Origin: Streptomyces sp. NBC_00568
GTDB taxonomy: Bacteria; Actinomycetota; Actinomycetes; Streptomycetales; Streptomycetaceae
Direction of reading: 5' to 3'
NCBI RefSeq assembly: GCF_026341855.1
Contig: NZ_JAPENW010000001.1
Span: forward strand, 5,137,001 to 5,201,000
Length of the DNA stretch: 64,000 bases
The notes under the pieces were generated by a model. That model was not told the DNA's origin, made no database searches, and worked only from the letters and a program-made list of their open reading frames with translations. Position 1 is the first letter of the stretch. The number at the start of each line of letters is the position of its first letter. Below are positions 33,419-41,182 of the stretch, one piece after another. Position numbers and translations under genes: made by a program.

Positions 33419-34183
33419 ATGCCGACCAGCCCTTCCGCCAGTCCGCTGCCCGCGTCCCGCACCGAATCCGACGGTTCGGCCGTCATCCGCGTGCTCAGCT
33501 ACAACATCCGCTCGATGCGCGACGACACCGCCGCGCTCGCCCGCGTGATCAGCGCCTGCGCACCGGACCTCGTCCTGGTCCAGGAGGCGCCGCGCTTCTT
33601 CCGCTGGCGCAAGAAGCTCGCGCGTCTCGCGGCCGCCTCCGGCCAGGTCGTCCTGTCCGGCGGTGCCACCGCCTCCGGCCCCGCCCTGCTGTGCACCCTG
33701 CGGGCCACCGTGGAGCGCACCGAGGACGTGCTGCTCCCGCTCACCCCCGGCCGGCACCGACGCGGCTTCGCCACGGCGGTCGTCCGGTTCGGCGGCGCCC
33801 GGCTCGGCGTGCTGAGCTGCCATCTGTCGCTCCACAAGGACGAGCGGTACGAGCAGAGCGGCATGCTCCTCGACCGGCTCGCCGGTCTCGGCACCCCGCA
33901 CGCCGTCGCGGGCGGCGACCTCAACGAACGCCCCACCGGCCCCTCGTTCCGGCGCCTCGCGGGCACGCTCCAGGACGGCTGGGCGACCCGGCCCTGGGGC
34001 ACGGAGCACACCTGGACGCGTACGGGGCCCGACCGGCGCATCGACGCGATCTTCGCCACGCCCGGCATCGAGGTCCTCGGGTGCGGGGTGCCGCTCGGCC
34101 TTCCCGGCATCACCGGGACAGACCTGAGGGCGGCCACGGACCACCTGCCCGTACTGGCCGCCCTCAGAGTGCCCGCGTCCTGA
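33419..34183 (+). CDS. Endonuclease/exonuclease/phosphatase (EEP) family protein
   Basis: The 254-residue protein shows the EEP blocks: LSYNIRSM (Asn), LVQEAP (Glu), SCHLSLHKDERYEQ (His), GGDLNERPTG (Asp-Asn) and a final TDHLPV (Asp-His). It cleaves a phosphodiester or phosphate ester in an unknown substrate. The frame is open to 33350; ATG 33419 is preferred because conserved residues begin about 20 codons later. TATCTT just upstream could be a -10 box. It ends 32 bp before an opposing gene. Confidence 0.9.
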   Translation: MPTSPSASPLPASRTESDGSAVIRVLSYNIRSMRDDTAALARVISACAPDLVLVQEAPRFFRWRKKLARLAAASGQVVLSGGATASGPALLCTLRATVERTEDVLLPLTPGRHRRGFATAVVRFGGARLGVLSCHLSLHKDERYEQSGMLLDRLAGLGTPHAVAGGDLNERPTGPSFRRLAGTLQDGWATRPWGTEHTWTRTGPDRRIDAIFATPGIEVLGCGVPLGLPGITGTDLRAATDHLPVLAALRVPAS

Positions 34184-34215
34184 GGCGTGTCCTGGCGCCC
34201 CTGGCCGGAGCCCGG

Positions 34216-34998
34216 TCAGACCACCGCGCCGCGCCCCGGGTCGTCGAGGTCCTCGTCGTCGCCCTTCATGCGCGTCACCAGCGTGGCGAAGCCGCCGAGG
34301 AAGCCGCCGATACCGAGCGTGGTGAGCCACCAGGTCATGTCCCAGCCGAGCAGAACGGCCAGCAGCAGCAGGGCGGGGCCGCCGAGCACGCCGAGCCAGG
34401 CGAACTTGGCGGTCGTGTCCGCGGCCGGCAGCGGAGGCGGCTCCGGCGGTACGAAGTGACCCTCGTCGTCCTCGTCGAAGTCGTCCTCGGCCGGCTCGGG
34501 CGCCCGGTAGTCACGGGGGCCGCCGACGCCCGGGGCGAAGGCGATCGAGCTGCCGAGGGGCTTGACGGCGGGGGGCTGGTCGCCGGAGGCGGCCTCCGGC
34601 TCGGACGCGGCTCCCGGAGCCGACGCGTCGACCGCCTCGTCCGTGCCGTCCTCGGCACTCTCGGCATCCTTGGTGCCCTTGGCGCTCTTGGCACCGGCCT
34701 CGGGTCCTGCGGCAGTCACCGTTCCGGGCTCCGGGAGCGCCAGGTCCTCCACCGACCTGAACGGCTTCGAGCCGGGCGGGTCCGGCGGCTCCTCGCCGTA
34801 GCTCTCGACGATCGACCGCCAGGCGGCGTCCTCGTCGAAGGGCACGCTCTGCTCGTCGCCGAGCGACTCCCCGCGGGCATCACCGAGCGACTCGCCGAGG
34901 GAATCCCCGCGTCCCTCGCCGAGGGCCCCGTCGAGCGGCTCGCCGACAGGTACGCCCTTCTCCTCGGAATCGCCGCGGTCCGCGTCGTGCTCAGCCAC
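34216..34998 (-). CDS. Actinobacterial membrane protein with acidic disordered N-terminal part
   Basis: The 260-residue protein has a disordered, Glu/Asp/Ser/Gly-rich region (about 1-190) with repeats of the type SLGESLGDARGESLGD. Two membrane helices near the C-terminus (about 194-240) are followed by an acidic tail. No family I can name. The GTG start at 34998 overlaps the esterase stop by eight bases, so the two are coupled. It may anchor or scaffold at the membrane. Function unknown. Confidence 0.78.
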   Translation of the reverse strand: MAEHDADRGDSEEKGVPVGEPLDGALGEGRGDSLGESLGDARGESLGDEQSVPFDEDAAWRSIVESYGEEPPDPPGSKPFRSVEDLALPEPGTVTAAGPEAGAKSAKGTKDAESAEDGTDEAVDASAPGAASEPEAASGDQPPAVKPLGSSIAFAPGVGGPRDYRAPEPAEDDFDEDDEGHFVPPEPPPLPAADTTAKFAWLGVLGGPALLLLAVLLGWDMTWWLTTLGIGGFLGGFATLVTRMKGDDEDLDDPGRGAVV

Positions 34999-35800
34999 CG
35001 GCTGCCGTCCCTTCCTGCCGACCCACCTGACCCGCGTCGGCCTCCTTGCCGGCACCGGGCGCGAGCCGGGTGACGAAGGAGTAGCTCTCCTCGAAGACAC
35101 GGTCCGCGTCGTGGTCCAACGTCGCGACGTGGTAGCTCTGTTCCAGCACGATCTCCGTCACGTCCGTGGACGACACCCGGCCGAGGACGCGCGCCGAGTC
35201 GGCGGGGGGGACCACATGGTCCTGGAGGCTGTGCAGCAGCAGGAGCGGCTGGGTGACCTGCGGCAGCTCCGCGTCCACGACCGCGCACAGCTTTCGCATC
35301 GAGTGCGCGGCGTGCAGGGGCACCCGGTCGTAGCCGATCTCCTCCGAGCCCTCCTTAGCGATGTCGCTCGCGATGCCCTTCGACGAGGGAACGAGGTGAC
35401 GGAGCACAGGCAGGGCGCGCGCGGCGAGGCCGTGCACCTTGTTCAGCGGGTTGACCACCACGACGCCGCTGATCTCGTCGCCGTGCTTGGCCGCGAGCCG
35501 CATGGCCAGCGCACCACCCATGGAGAGCCCGAAGACGAAGACCCGGGAGCAGCTCTCACGCAGGGCACGCAGCTCGCGGTCCAGCTCCGCGTACCAGTCC
35601 TGCCAGCCGGTGAGCTGCATGTCCTCCCAGCGCGTGCCGTGTCCCGGCAGCAGGGGCAGCGCGACGGTGAGACCGCGCTCGGCGAGAAACTCCGCCCAGG
35701 GGCGAAGCGACTGCGGGGTGCCGGTGAAACCGTGGCAGAGAAGGACACCGACCTCTCCGCCCTCGTGGCGGAACGGCTCGGCTCCAGGAAGGACCGGCAC
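34991..35800 (-). CDS. Alpha/beta-hydrolase, carboxylesterase/lysophospholipase type
   Basis: The 269-residue protein has HGFTGTPQSLRPWAEFLAERG (oxyanion loop), the nucleophile elbow GLSMGG (Ser), an Asp in LQDHVVPP and a catalytic His in SYHVATLDHD. It belongs to the thermophilic carboxylesterase Est30/monoacylglycerol lipase group. GTG 35800 has AGGAG at six bases. The gene ends inside the next minus-strand gene. It is divergent from a PlsC acyltransferase, so both may act on lipids. Confidence 0.9.
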   Translation of the reverse strand: MPVLPGAEPFRHEGGEVGVLLCHGFTGTPQSLRPWAEFLAERGLTVALPLLPGHGTRWEDMQLTGWQDWYAELDRELRALRESCSRVFVFGLSMGGALAMRLAAKHGDEISGVVVVNPLNKVHGLAARALPVLRHLVPSSKGIASDIAKEGSEEIGYDRVPLHAAHSMRKLCAVVDAELPQVTQPLLLLHSLQDHVVPPADSARVLGRVSSTDVTEIVLEQSYHVATLDHDADRVFEESYSFVTRLAPGAGKEADAGQVGRQEGTAAGG

Positions 35801-35943
35801 CTCGGTCTCCTGTTCATGAGAAGGGCGGGAACGACTCCAGGTGTGCTTCACCGTACGCGACCGTACTGACACCGACCAGGGTCGTCGGGTCCTTTGGCGG
35901 TGCTCCGGGTTAAGGTCTGATCTACGACACAGGAGGCACTCGG

Positions 35944-36933
35944 GTGATCTACGGCGCAATGAAGTTTTCCATCGGAGGGCCACTGAAGCTCGCCTTCAGG
36001 CCCTGGGTGGAAGGCCTCGAGAACATCCCCGCCGAGGGCCCGGCCATTCTGGCGAGCAATCACCTGTCGTTCTCGGACTCGTTCTTCCTGCCCGCGGTCC
36101 TCGACCGCAAGGTGACCTTCATCGCGAAGGCCGAGTACTTCACGACCCCCGGTATCAAGGGACGGATGACCGCCGCCTTCTTCAAGGGCGTCGGCCAGCT
36201 CCCGGTGGACCGTTCCGGCGCGCGCGGCGCGGGCGAGGCGGCCATCAAGAGCGGCATAGACGTGATCGAGCGCGGTGAACTGTTCGGCATCTACCCGGAG
36301 GGCACGCGCTCGCCCGACGGCCGTCTCTACCGGGGCAAGCCCGGTGGCCTCGCGCGCGTGGCCCTCGCCACCGGCGCGCCCGTCATCCCCGTCGCGATGA
36401 TCGACACGGAGAAGATCCAGCCGCCGGGCAAGGTGATGCCCAAGCTGATGCGCCCGGGCATCCGCATCGGCAAGCCGCTGGACTTCAGCCGCTACAGCGG
36501 GATGGAGCACGACCGGTTCGTGCTGCGCGCGGTGACCGACGAGGTCATGTACGAGATCATGAAGCTCTCCGGCCAGGAGTACGTGGACATGTACGCGACG
36601 GCCGCCAAGCGGCAGATCGCGGACGCGGCCAAGGCCGAGAAGGACGCGGAGAAGGCGGCGAAGGCGGCGCTCGCGCAGGCCGAGAAGCAGGCGGCCAAGG
36701 AGCAGGCCGAGAAGCAGGCGGCAGAACAGGCCGAGAAGCAGGCGGCCGAGCAGCGGGCGGCCGAGGAGCAGGCCGAGCAGCAGGCGGCCGAACAGGCGGA
36801 GAAGCAGGCGGCCGAGGAGCAGGCCGAGCAGCAGGCGGCCGAACAGGCGGAGAAGCAGGCGGCCGAGAAGCAGGCCGAGCAGGGGACCGCCGGGGAAGCC
36901 GAACCGACCGACAGGCAACGGTCCGGCTCCTAG
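35944..36933 (+). CDS. 1-acyl-glycerol-3-phosphate acyltransferase (PlsC family) with Gln/Ala/Glu/Lys repeat tail
   Basis: The 329-residue protein has a PlsC acyltransferase domain in residues 1-215: catalytic NHLSFSD (NHxxxxD), GQLPVDRSG and the glycerol-phosphate motif YPEGTRSPDG. It should transfer an acyl chain to lysophosphatidate at the membrane. Residues about 230-320 are a charged repeat tail of AEKQAAE-type units, predicted to be a long helix. At DNA level two units are exact 51-bp copies (36763-36813 and 36814-36864). GTG 35944 has GGAGG. The tail is not seen in typical PlsC proteins. Confidence 0.9.
   Translation: MIYGAMKFSIGGPLKLAFRPWVEGLENIPAEGPAILASNHLSFSDSFFLPAVLDRKVTFIAKAEYFTTPGIKGRMTAAFFKGVGQLPVDRSGARGAGEAAIKSGIDVIERGELFGIYPEGTRSPDGRLYRGKPGGLARVALATGAPVIPVAMIDTEKIQPPGKVMPKLMRPGIRIGKPLDFSRYSGMEHDRFVLRAVTDEVMYEIMKLSGQEYVDMYATAAKRQIADAAKAEKDAEKAAKAALAQAEKQAAKEQAEKQAAEQAEKQAAEQRAAEEQAEQQAAEQAEKQAAEEQAEQQAAEQAEKQAAEKQAEQGTAGEAEPTDRQRSGS
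36763..36864 (+). repeat. Exact 51-bp tandem repeat in the PlsC tail
   Basis: Two identical 51-bp copies (17 codons each) at 36763-36813 and 36814-36864, part of a longer run of degenerate AEKQAAE codons starting near 36630. Recent slippage is likely and length should vary between strains. Confidence 0.92.
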
Positions 36934-36972
36934 AAGCGTCCGTCAGGACGTCGGCAGTGTGGGGTGGGGGGC

Positions 36973-38202
36973 ATGGCCAAGCGCGAGAGAGTCATGAGGA
37001 TGTCGGTCGAGCAGCCGCTGTGGCGTGCGCTGACCGGGTACCGGGTCCTGACGGTGCTGTACGCGATCGGGCTCTTCGCCACCGCGTACGACACGTTCAC
37101 CCGCCCGTGGGTGGCCGTCGCGTTCTTCGCGTTCCTGCTCGTCTGGACGCTGGCCACTCTCCCGAAGGTCGCCGGCGCGGCGAACTGCACCAAGCGGTTC
37201 CTCGCCGCGGACCTGACCGTCGCGCTGGTCGGCATCATGCTCACCCGGGTCGCCGACTCCGGCGCGCGCATCGAGTCGGGCGGCCCGACGCTGCCGTCGA
37301 TATGGACGGCGGGTGCCGTCCTCGCCTTCGCGATCAAGGGCGGCTGGCGGTGGGCGGCCTTCGCCTCCACGCTCGTCGCCGCGGCCAACATCGTCGAGCG
37401 CGGCGCCCCGACCCGCGACACCGTGCACAACGTGATCCTCGTCTGGGTCGCGTCCATCGCCATCGGCTATGTCGTCGAGGTCGCCCGCGCCTCCGAGCGA
37501 ACCCTCGCCCGCGCCCTGGAGATCGAGGCCGCCACCCGGGAACGCGAGCGCCTCGCCCGTGACATCCACGACGGCGTGCTCCAGGTCCTCGCCATGGTGC
37601 AGCGGCGCGGCAGCGCGCTCGGCGGCGAGGCGGCCGAGCTGGGCCGGATGGCCGGTGAGCAGGAGGTCGCGCTGCGCACGCTCGTGTCGGGCGGTCTGGT
37701 GCCTGTCTCCCGCGTGTCGGAGGACGCCGCCCTCGGCGCGGTCGTACGAGCCGTCGACGAACCCGACGACGAGGACCTCGCGGGCACGGACGCCGTCGAC
37801 CTGCGTGCCCTGCTCGCCCCGTACGCCACCGCGCGCGTGACCTTCTCCGAGCCCGGCGCGCCGGTGCCGCTCACCCCGGCCGCGGCGCGGGAACTGGCCG
37901 CGGCCGTCGGCGCCGCGCTGGACAATGTGCGCAAGCACGTGGGCGCGGACGCCCGTGCCTGGATCCTGGTCGAGGACGAACCGGACGCGGTGATCGTGAC
38001 GGTGCGCGACGACGGCCCCGGCATCCCGGAGGGGCGGCTCGCCCAGGCCGAGGGCGAGGGGCGGCTCGGGGTGGCGCTGTCGATCCGCGGCAGGCTGCGC
38101 GAGCTGGGCGGCACGGCCGAACTGATCTCGGTCCCGGGGCAGGGCACCGAGGTCGAGCTGAAGGTACCGAAGGACGCACGGGGGAAGGCGAAGACACGAT
38201 GA
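36973..38202 (+). CDS. macS: Sensor histidine kinase MacS-like (HATPase, HisKA_3)
   Basis: The 409-residue protein has about four or five N-terminal membrane helices (to about residue 160), a HisKA_3 segment with the phospho-accepting His in LARDIHDGVLQVLAM, and a C-terminal ATPase (N-box AALDNVRKH, G-boxes DDGPGIPEG and GRLG). It pairs with the LuxR-type regulator 20 bp downstream. As I remember, this S. coelicolor pair (SCO2121/2120) is MacRS, which controls morphology and actinorhodin through membrane proteins. ATG 36973 is one option; GTG 36964 is three codons earlier. Confidence 0.9.
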   Translation: MAKRERVMRMSVEQPLWRALTGYRVLTVLYAIGLFATAYDTFTRPWVAVAFFAFLLVWTLATLPKVAGAANCTKRFLAADLTVALVGIMLTRVADSGARIESGGPTLPSIWTAGAVLAFAIKGGWRWAAFASTLVAAANIVERGAPTRDTVHNVILVWVASIAIGYVVEVARASERTLARALEIEAATRERERLARDIHDGVLQVLAMVQRRGSALGGEAAELGRMAGEQEVALRTLVSGGLVPVSRVSEDAALGAVVRAVDEPDDEDLAGTDAVDLRALLAPYATARVTFSEPGAPVPLTPAAARELAAAVGAALDNVRKHVGADARAWILVEDEPDAVIVTVRDDGPGIPEGRLAQAEGEGRLGVALSIRGRLRELGGTAELISVPGQGTEVELKVPKDARGKAKTR

Positions 38203-38221
38203 CGAAGGCGATGGTAGGGCG

Positions 38222-38926
38222 ATGACGAGCGGGACGACGGTGGCGGAGCGCCGGGCGGGGGAGGGCCCCATCAAGGTCATGGTGGTGGACGACCACCCCA
38301 TGTGGCGCGACGCCGTGGCCCGTGACCTGGCTGCCGCCGGGTTCGACGTGGTCGCCACCGCGGGCGACGGCGAGCAGGCGGTGCGCCGCGCCCTGGCGGC
38401 GGCGCCCGACGTGCTCGTCCTCGATCTGAACCTGCCCGCCAAGCCCGGTGTCCAGGTCTGCAAGGAGCTGGTCGGAGCCAATCAGGCCCTGCGTGTTCTG
38501 GTCCTGTCGGCCAGTGGTGAGCACGCCGACGTGCTCGAGGCGGTGAAGTCCGGCGCGACCGGCTACCTCCTGAAGTCGGCGTCCGCCGAGGAGCTGACCG
38601 ACGCGGTGCGCCGCACGGCCGTCGGCGACCCGGTGTTCACACCGGGCCTCGCGGGCCTGGTCCTCGGCGAGTACCGCCGGCTGGCCTCGGAGCCGGTCAC
38701 CGCCACGGGCGGCGACGAGCCGAGGGCCCCGCAGCTGACCGACCGTGAGACCGAGGTGCTCCGCCTGGTCGCCAAGGGGCTGAGCTACAAGCAGATCGCC
38801 GAGCGCCTGGTCATCTCCCACCGCACGGTCCAGAACCATGTGCAGAACACCCTGGGCAAGCTCCAGCTGCACAACCGCGTCGAGCTGGTCCGCTACGCCA
38901 TCGAGCGCGGCCTGGACGAGGCCTGA
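38222..38926 (+). CDS. macR: LuxR/NarL-family response regulator MacR-like
   Basis: The 234-residue regulator has a receiver domain (VMVVDDHPMWRDAV, phospho-Asp in LVLDLNLPAKPG, Lys in YLLKSAS) and a C-terminal LuxR HTH (LTDRETEVLRLVAKGLSYKQIAERL). It is the cognate partner of MacS, 20 bp upstream, and reported MacR binds TGAGTAC/GTACTCA half-sites. ATG 38222 is the start. Identity as MacR rests on similarity and order. Confidence 0.92.
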   Translation: MTSGTTVAERRAGEGPIKVMVVDDHPMWRDAVARDLAAAGFDVVATAGDGEQAVRRALAAAPDVLVLDLNLPAKPGVQVCKELVGANQALRVLVLSASGEHADVLEAVKSGATGYLLKSASAEELTDAVRRTAVGDPVFTPGLAGLVLGEYRRLASEPVTATGGDEPRAPQLTDRETEVLRLVAKGLSYKQIAERLVISHRTVQNHVQNTLGKLQLHNRVELVRYAIERGLDEA

Positions 38927-39068
38927 CCCGCCCGGTACGACCTTTTGGGTGATCTGTCTTGATCAACTACCCGACAATTCACCGGAATAGACCTTCCGCA
39001 CCATGCCGAAGTGACCTGGATCACTATTAGCGTGAGTCCGACAGCCAACCATGGCGAAGGGACTTTCC

Positions 39069-40097
39069 ATGCGGGTCGGAGTACTGACCGGAGGCGGCGA
39101 CTGCCCCGGGCTCAACGCCGTCATCCGGGGCATCGTCCGCAAGGGCGTGCAGGAGTACGGCTATGACTTCGTCGGTTACCGGGACGGCTGGCGGGGGCCG
39201 CTCGAAGGCGACACCGTCCGGCTCGACATCCCCGCCGTGCGCGGCATCCTGCCGCGCGGCGGCACCATCCTCGGATCCTCGCGCACCAACCCCCTCAAGC
39301 ACGAGAACGGCATCCGCCGGATCAAGGAGAACCTCGCCAAGCAGGAGGTCGACGCGCTCATCGCGATCGGCGGCGAGGACACCCTCGGCGTCGCCGCGCG
39401 GCTCGGCGACGAATACGGCATCCACGTCATCGGCGTGCCGAAGACCATCGACAACGACCTCTCCGCCACCGACTACACCTTCGGCTTCGACACGGCGGTC
39501 AACATCGCGACCGAGGCCATCGACCGCCTCCACACCACCGCCGAATCGCACATGCGCGTCCTCGTCTGCGAGGTGATGGGCCGCCACGCGGGCTGGATCG
39601 CCATCCACTCGGGCCTGGCCGGCGGCGCGAACGTCATCCTCATCCCCGAGCAGCGCTTCGACGTCGAGAAGGTCTGCGCCTGGGTGACCTCGCGCTTCAA
39701 GGCGTCGTACGCGCCGATCGTGGTCGTCGCCGAGGGTGCCATGCCCAAGGACGGCGACATGGTCCTCAAGGACGGCACGCTGGACTCCTTCGGACATGTC
39801 CGGCTCTCCGGAGTCGGCGAGTGGCTGGCCAAGGAGATCGAGCGGCGCACCGGCAAGGAGGCACGCACCACGGTCCTCGGGCACGTCCAGCGCGGCGGGA
39901 CGCCCAGCGCCTTCGACCGCTGGCTCGCCACCCGCTTCGGCCTGCACGCCATCGAGGCCGTCCGGGACGGCGACTTCGGGAAGATGGTGGCCCTGCGCGG
40001 CACGGACATCGTCCGCGTTCCGATCGCGGAGGCCACCGCCAAGCTGAAGACCGTCGACCCGAAGCTCTACGAGGAGGTCGGCGTCTTCTTCGGCTGA
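39069..40097 (+). CDS. pfkA: 6-phosphofructokinase, actinobacterial group III
   Basis: The 342-residue protein phosphorylates fructose 6-phosphate. The nucleotide site begins MRVGVLTGGGDCPGLN. The donor-site motifs are GGEDTLG and PKTIDNDLSATDYTFGFDTA, with catalytic Asp in TIDND and substrate motif MGRHAGWIA. Asp in GGED and Lys in PKTIDND are the residues seen in PPi-dependent enzymes, yet the S. coelicolor homologue is reported to use ATP. ATG 39069 has AAGGGA. It is separate from macRS by a 140-bp gap. Confidence 0.95.
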   Translation: MRVGVLTGGGDCPGLNAVIRGIVRKGVQEYGYDFVGYRDGWRGPLEGDTVRLDIPAVRGILPRGGTILGSSRTNPLKHENGIRRIKENLAKQEVDALIAIGGEDTLGVAARLGDEYGIHVIGVPKTIDNDLSATDYTFGFDTAVNIATEAIDRLHTTAESHMRVLVCEVMGRHAGWIAIHSGLAGGANVILIPEQRFDVEKVCAWVTSRFKASYAPIVVVAEGAMPKDGDMVLKDGTLDSFGHVRLSGVGEWLAKEIERRTGKEARTTVLGHVQRGGTPSAFDRWLATRFGLHAIEAVRDGDFGKMVALRGTDIVRVPIAEATAKLKTVDPKLYEEVGVFFG

Positions 40098-40137
40098 CGG
40101 CGGCGCGTCCGCGATCTGCGGAGCCTCTGCGACCTGG

Positions 40138-40167
40138 GGGTACGGGCCGTATATTCGGCCCGTACCC
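40138..40167. promoter_or_regulatory. Palindrome GGGTACGGGCCG-tatatt-CGGCCCGTACCC before the dehydrogenase
   Basis: Perfect 12-bp arms (40138-40149 and 40156-40167) with an AT loop that looks like a -10 box (TATATT). It lies 19 bp before the GTG of the dehydrogenase and 40 bp after the pfkA stop. It may be an operator over the promoter or a terminator for pfkA. Confidence 0.6.
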
Positions 40168-40186
40168 TCCAGAACGGGAGAAGCCG

Positions 40187-41182
40187 GTGGAGATCGTGGC
40201 GTTCGGCGTCCAGTCCGACGAGAAGCCCCTGATCGAGAAGGCCTTCGCGGGACGCCATGAGGTCCGGTGCCTCGACGTCTTCCTCACCGAGGACACCGCT
40301 CCCATCGCGGCCGGCTACGAGGCCGTCTCCACCAGCGTCAACTGCGGCCTGGGGCACCGTGTCCTGCAGACCCTGGCGACCGGCGGAACCCAGCTCGTCG
40401 CCCAGCGCTCCACCGGGTTCAACAACATCGACCTCGAGGTCGCCGAGCGCCTCGGCATGACGGTCGCCCGGGTCTCGTACTACTCGCCCTACTCGGTCGC
40501 CGAGTTCGCCTGGACCCTCGCCATGGCCGTCAACCGCCGTATCGTGCGCGCCGCCAACCGCACCCGCGACTTCGACTTCCGCCTCGACGGACTGATGGGC
40601 CGTGACATGCACGGCCGCACCGCGGGCGTCATCGGGACCGGGAAGATCGGCGAGGCCTTCACCCGGATCGCCCACGGCTTCGGCATGAACCTGCTCGGCT
40701 GGGACATCGCGGAGAACCCTGCCTGCGCCGGACTCGGCATGAAGTACGTCTCCAAGGAACGCCTTCTCGCCGAGTCCGACCTCGTCACCCTGCATGTCCC
40801 GCTGATGCCGGGGACGCAGCACCTCATCGACGCCGACGCGCTGCGGATGATGAAGGACGACGCGATCCTGGTGAACTCCAGCCGCGGCGGCCTGATCGAC
40901 AGCCAGGCCCTCGTCGCCCAGCTGCGCGAGGGCCGCTTCACGGGTGTCGGCCTCGACGTGTACGAGGCGGAGGCCGGGCTGTTCTTCCTCGACAAGTCCC
41001 TCGAGACCGTCGAGGACGACACCCTGGCCCGCCTGGTCACCTTCCCGAACGTCCTGGTCACCTCGCACCAGGCGTACTACACCGGCGACGCCGTCGGCCA
41101 GATCGTCGAGGCCACGGTCAAGAACGTCCTCGACTACACCGAGGGCCGCCGCTCGGAGAACGTGCTGGTGCCCCGCAGCTGA
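40187..41182 (+). CDS. D-isomer 2-hydroxyacid dehydrogenase, D-lactate dehydrogenase type
   Basis: The 331-residue protein is the D-LDH family. It has the NAD-binding GVIGTGKIGEAF, the catalytic Arg/Glu/His triad in VNSSRGGLID, DVYEAEAGLFF and SHQAYYT, and the substrate Ser-Thr stretch RSTGFNNIDL. D-LDH converts pyruvate and D-lactate. The GTG at 40187 has GGGAG. It overlaps the convergent TrpEG gene by 49 bp. Specificity for lactate is inferred. Confidence 0.92.
   Translation: MEIVAFGVQSDEKPLIEKAFAGRHEVRCLDVFLTEDTAPIAAGYEAVSTSVNCGLGHRVLQTLATGGTQLVAQRSTGFNNIDLEVAERLGMTVARVSYYSPYSVAEFAWTLAMAVNRRIVRAANRTRDFDFRLDGLMGRDMHGRTAGVIGTGKIGEAFTRIAHGFGMNLLGWDIAENPACAGLGMKYVSKERLLAESDLVTLHVPLMPGTQHLIDADALRMMKDDAILVNSSRGGLIDSQALVAQLREGRFTGVGLDVYEAEAGLFFLDKSLETVEDDTLARLVTFPNVLVTSHQAYYTGDAVGQIVEATVKNVLDYTEGRRSENVLVPRS

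Noticed and set aside
30028..33486. Minus-strand open frame of 1152 codons covering the ArsA, DUF5304 and glkA genes
   Set aside because: Arg/Gly/Ala-rich composition typical of an antisense shadow in high-GC DNA, no ribosome site and overlap with well-supported genes.
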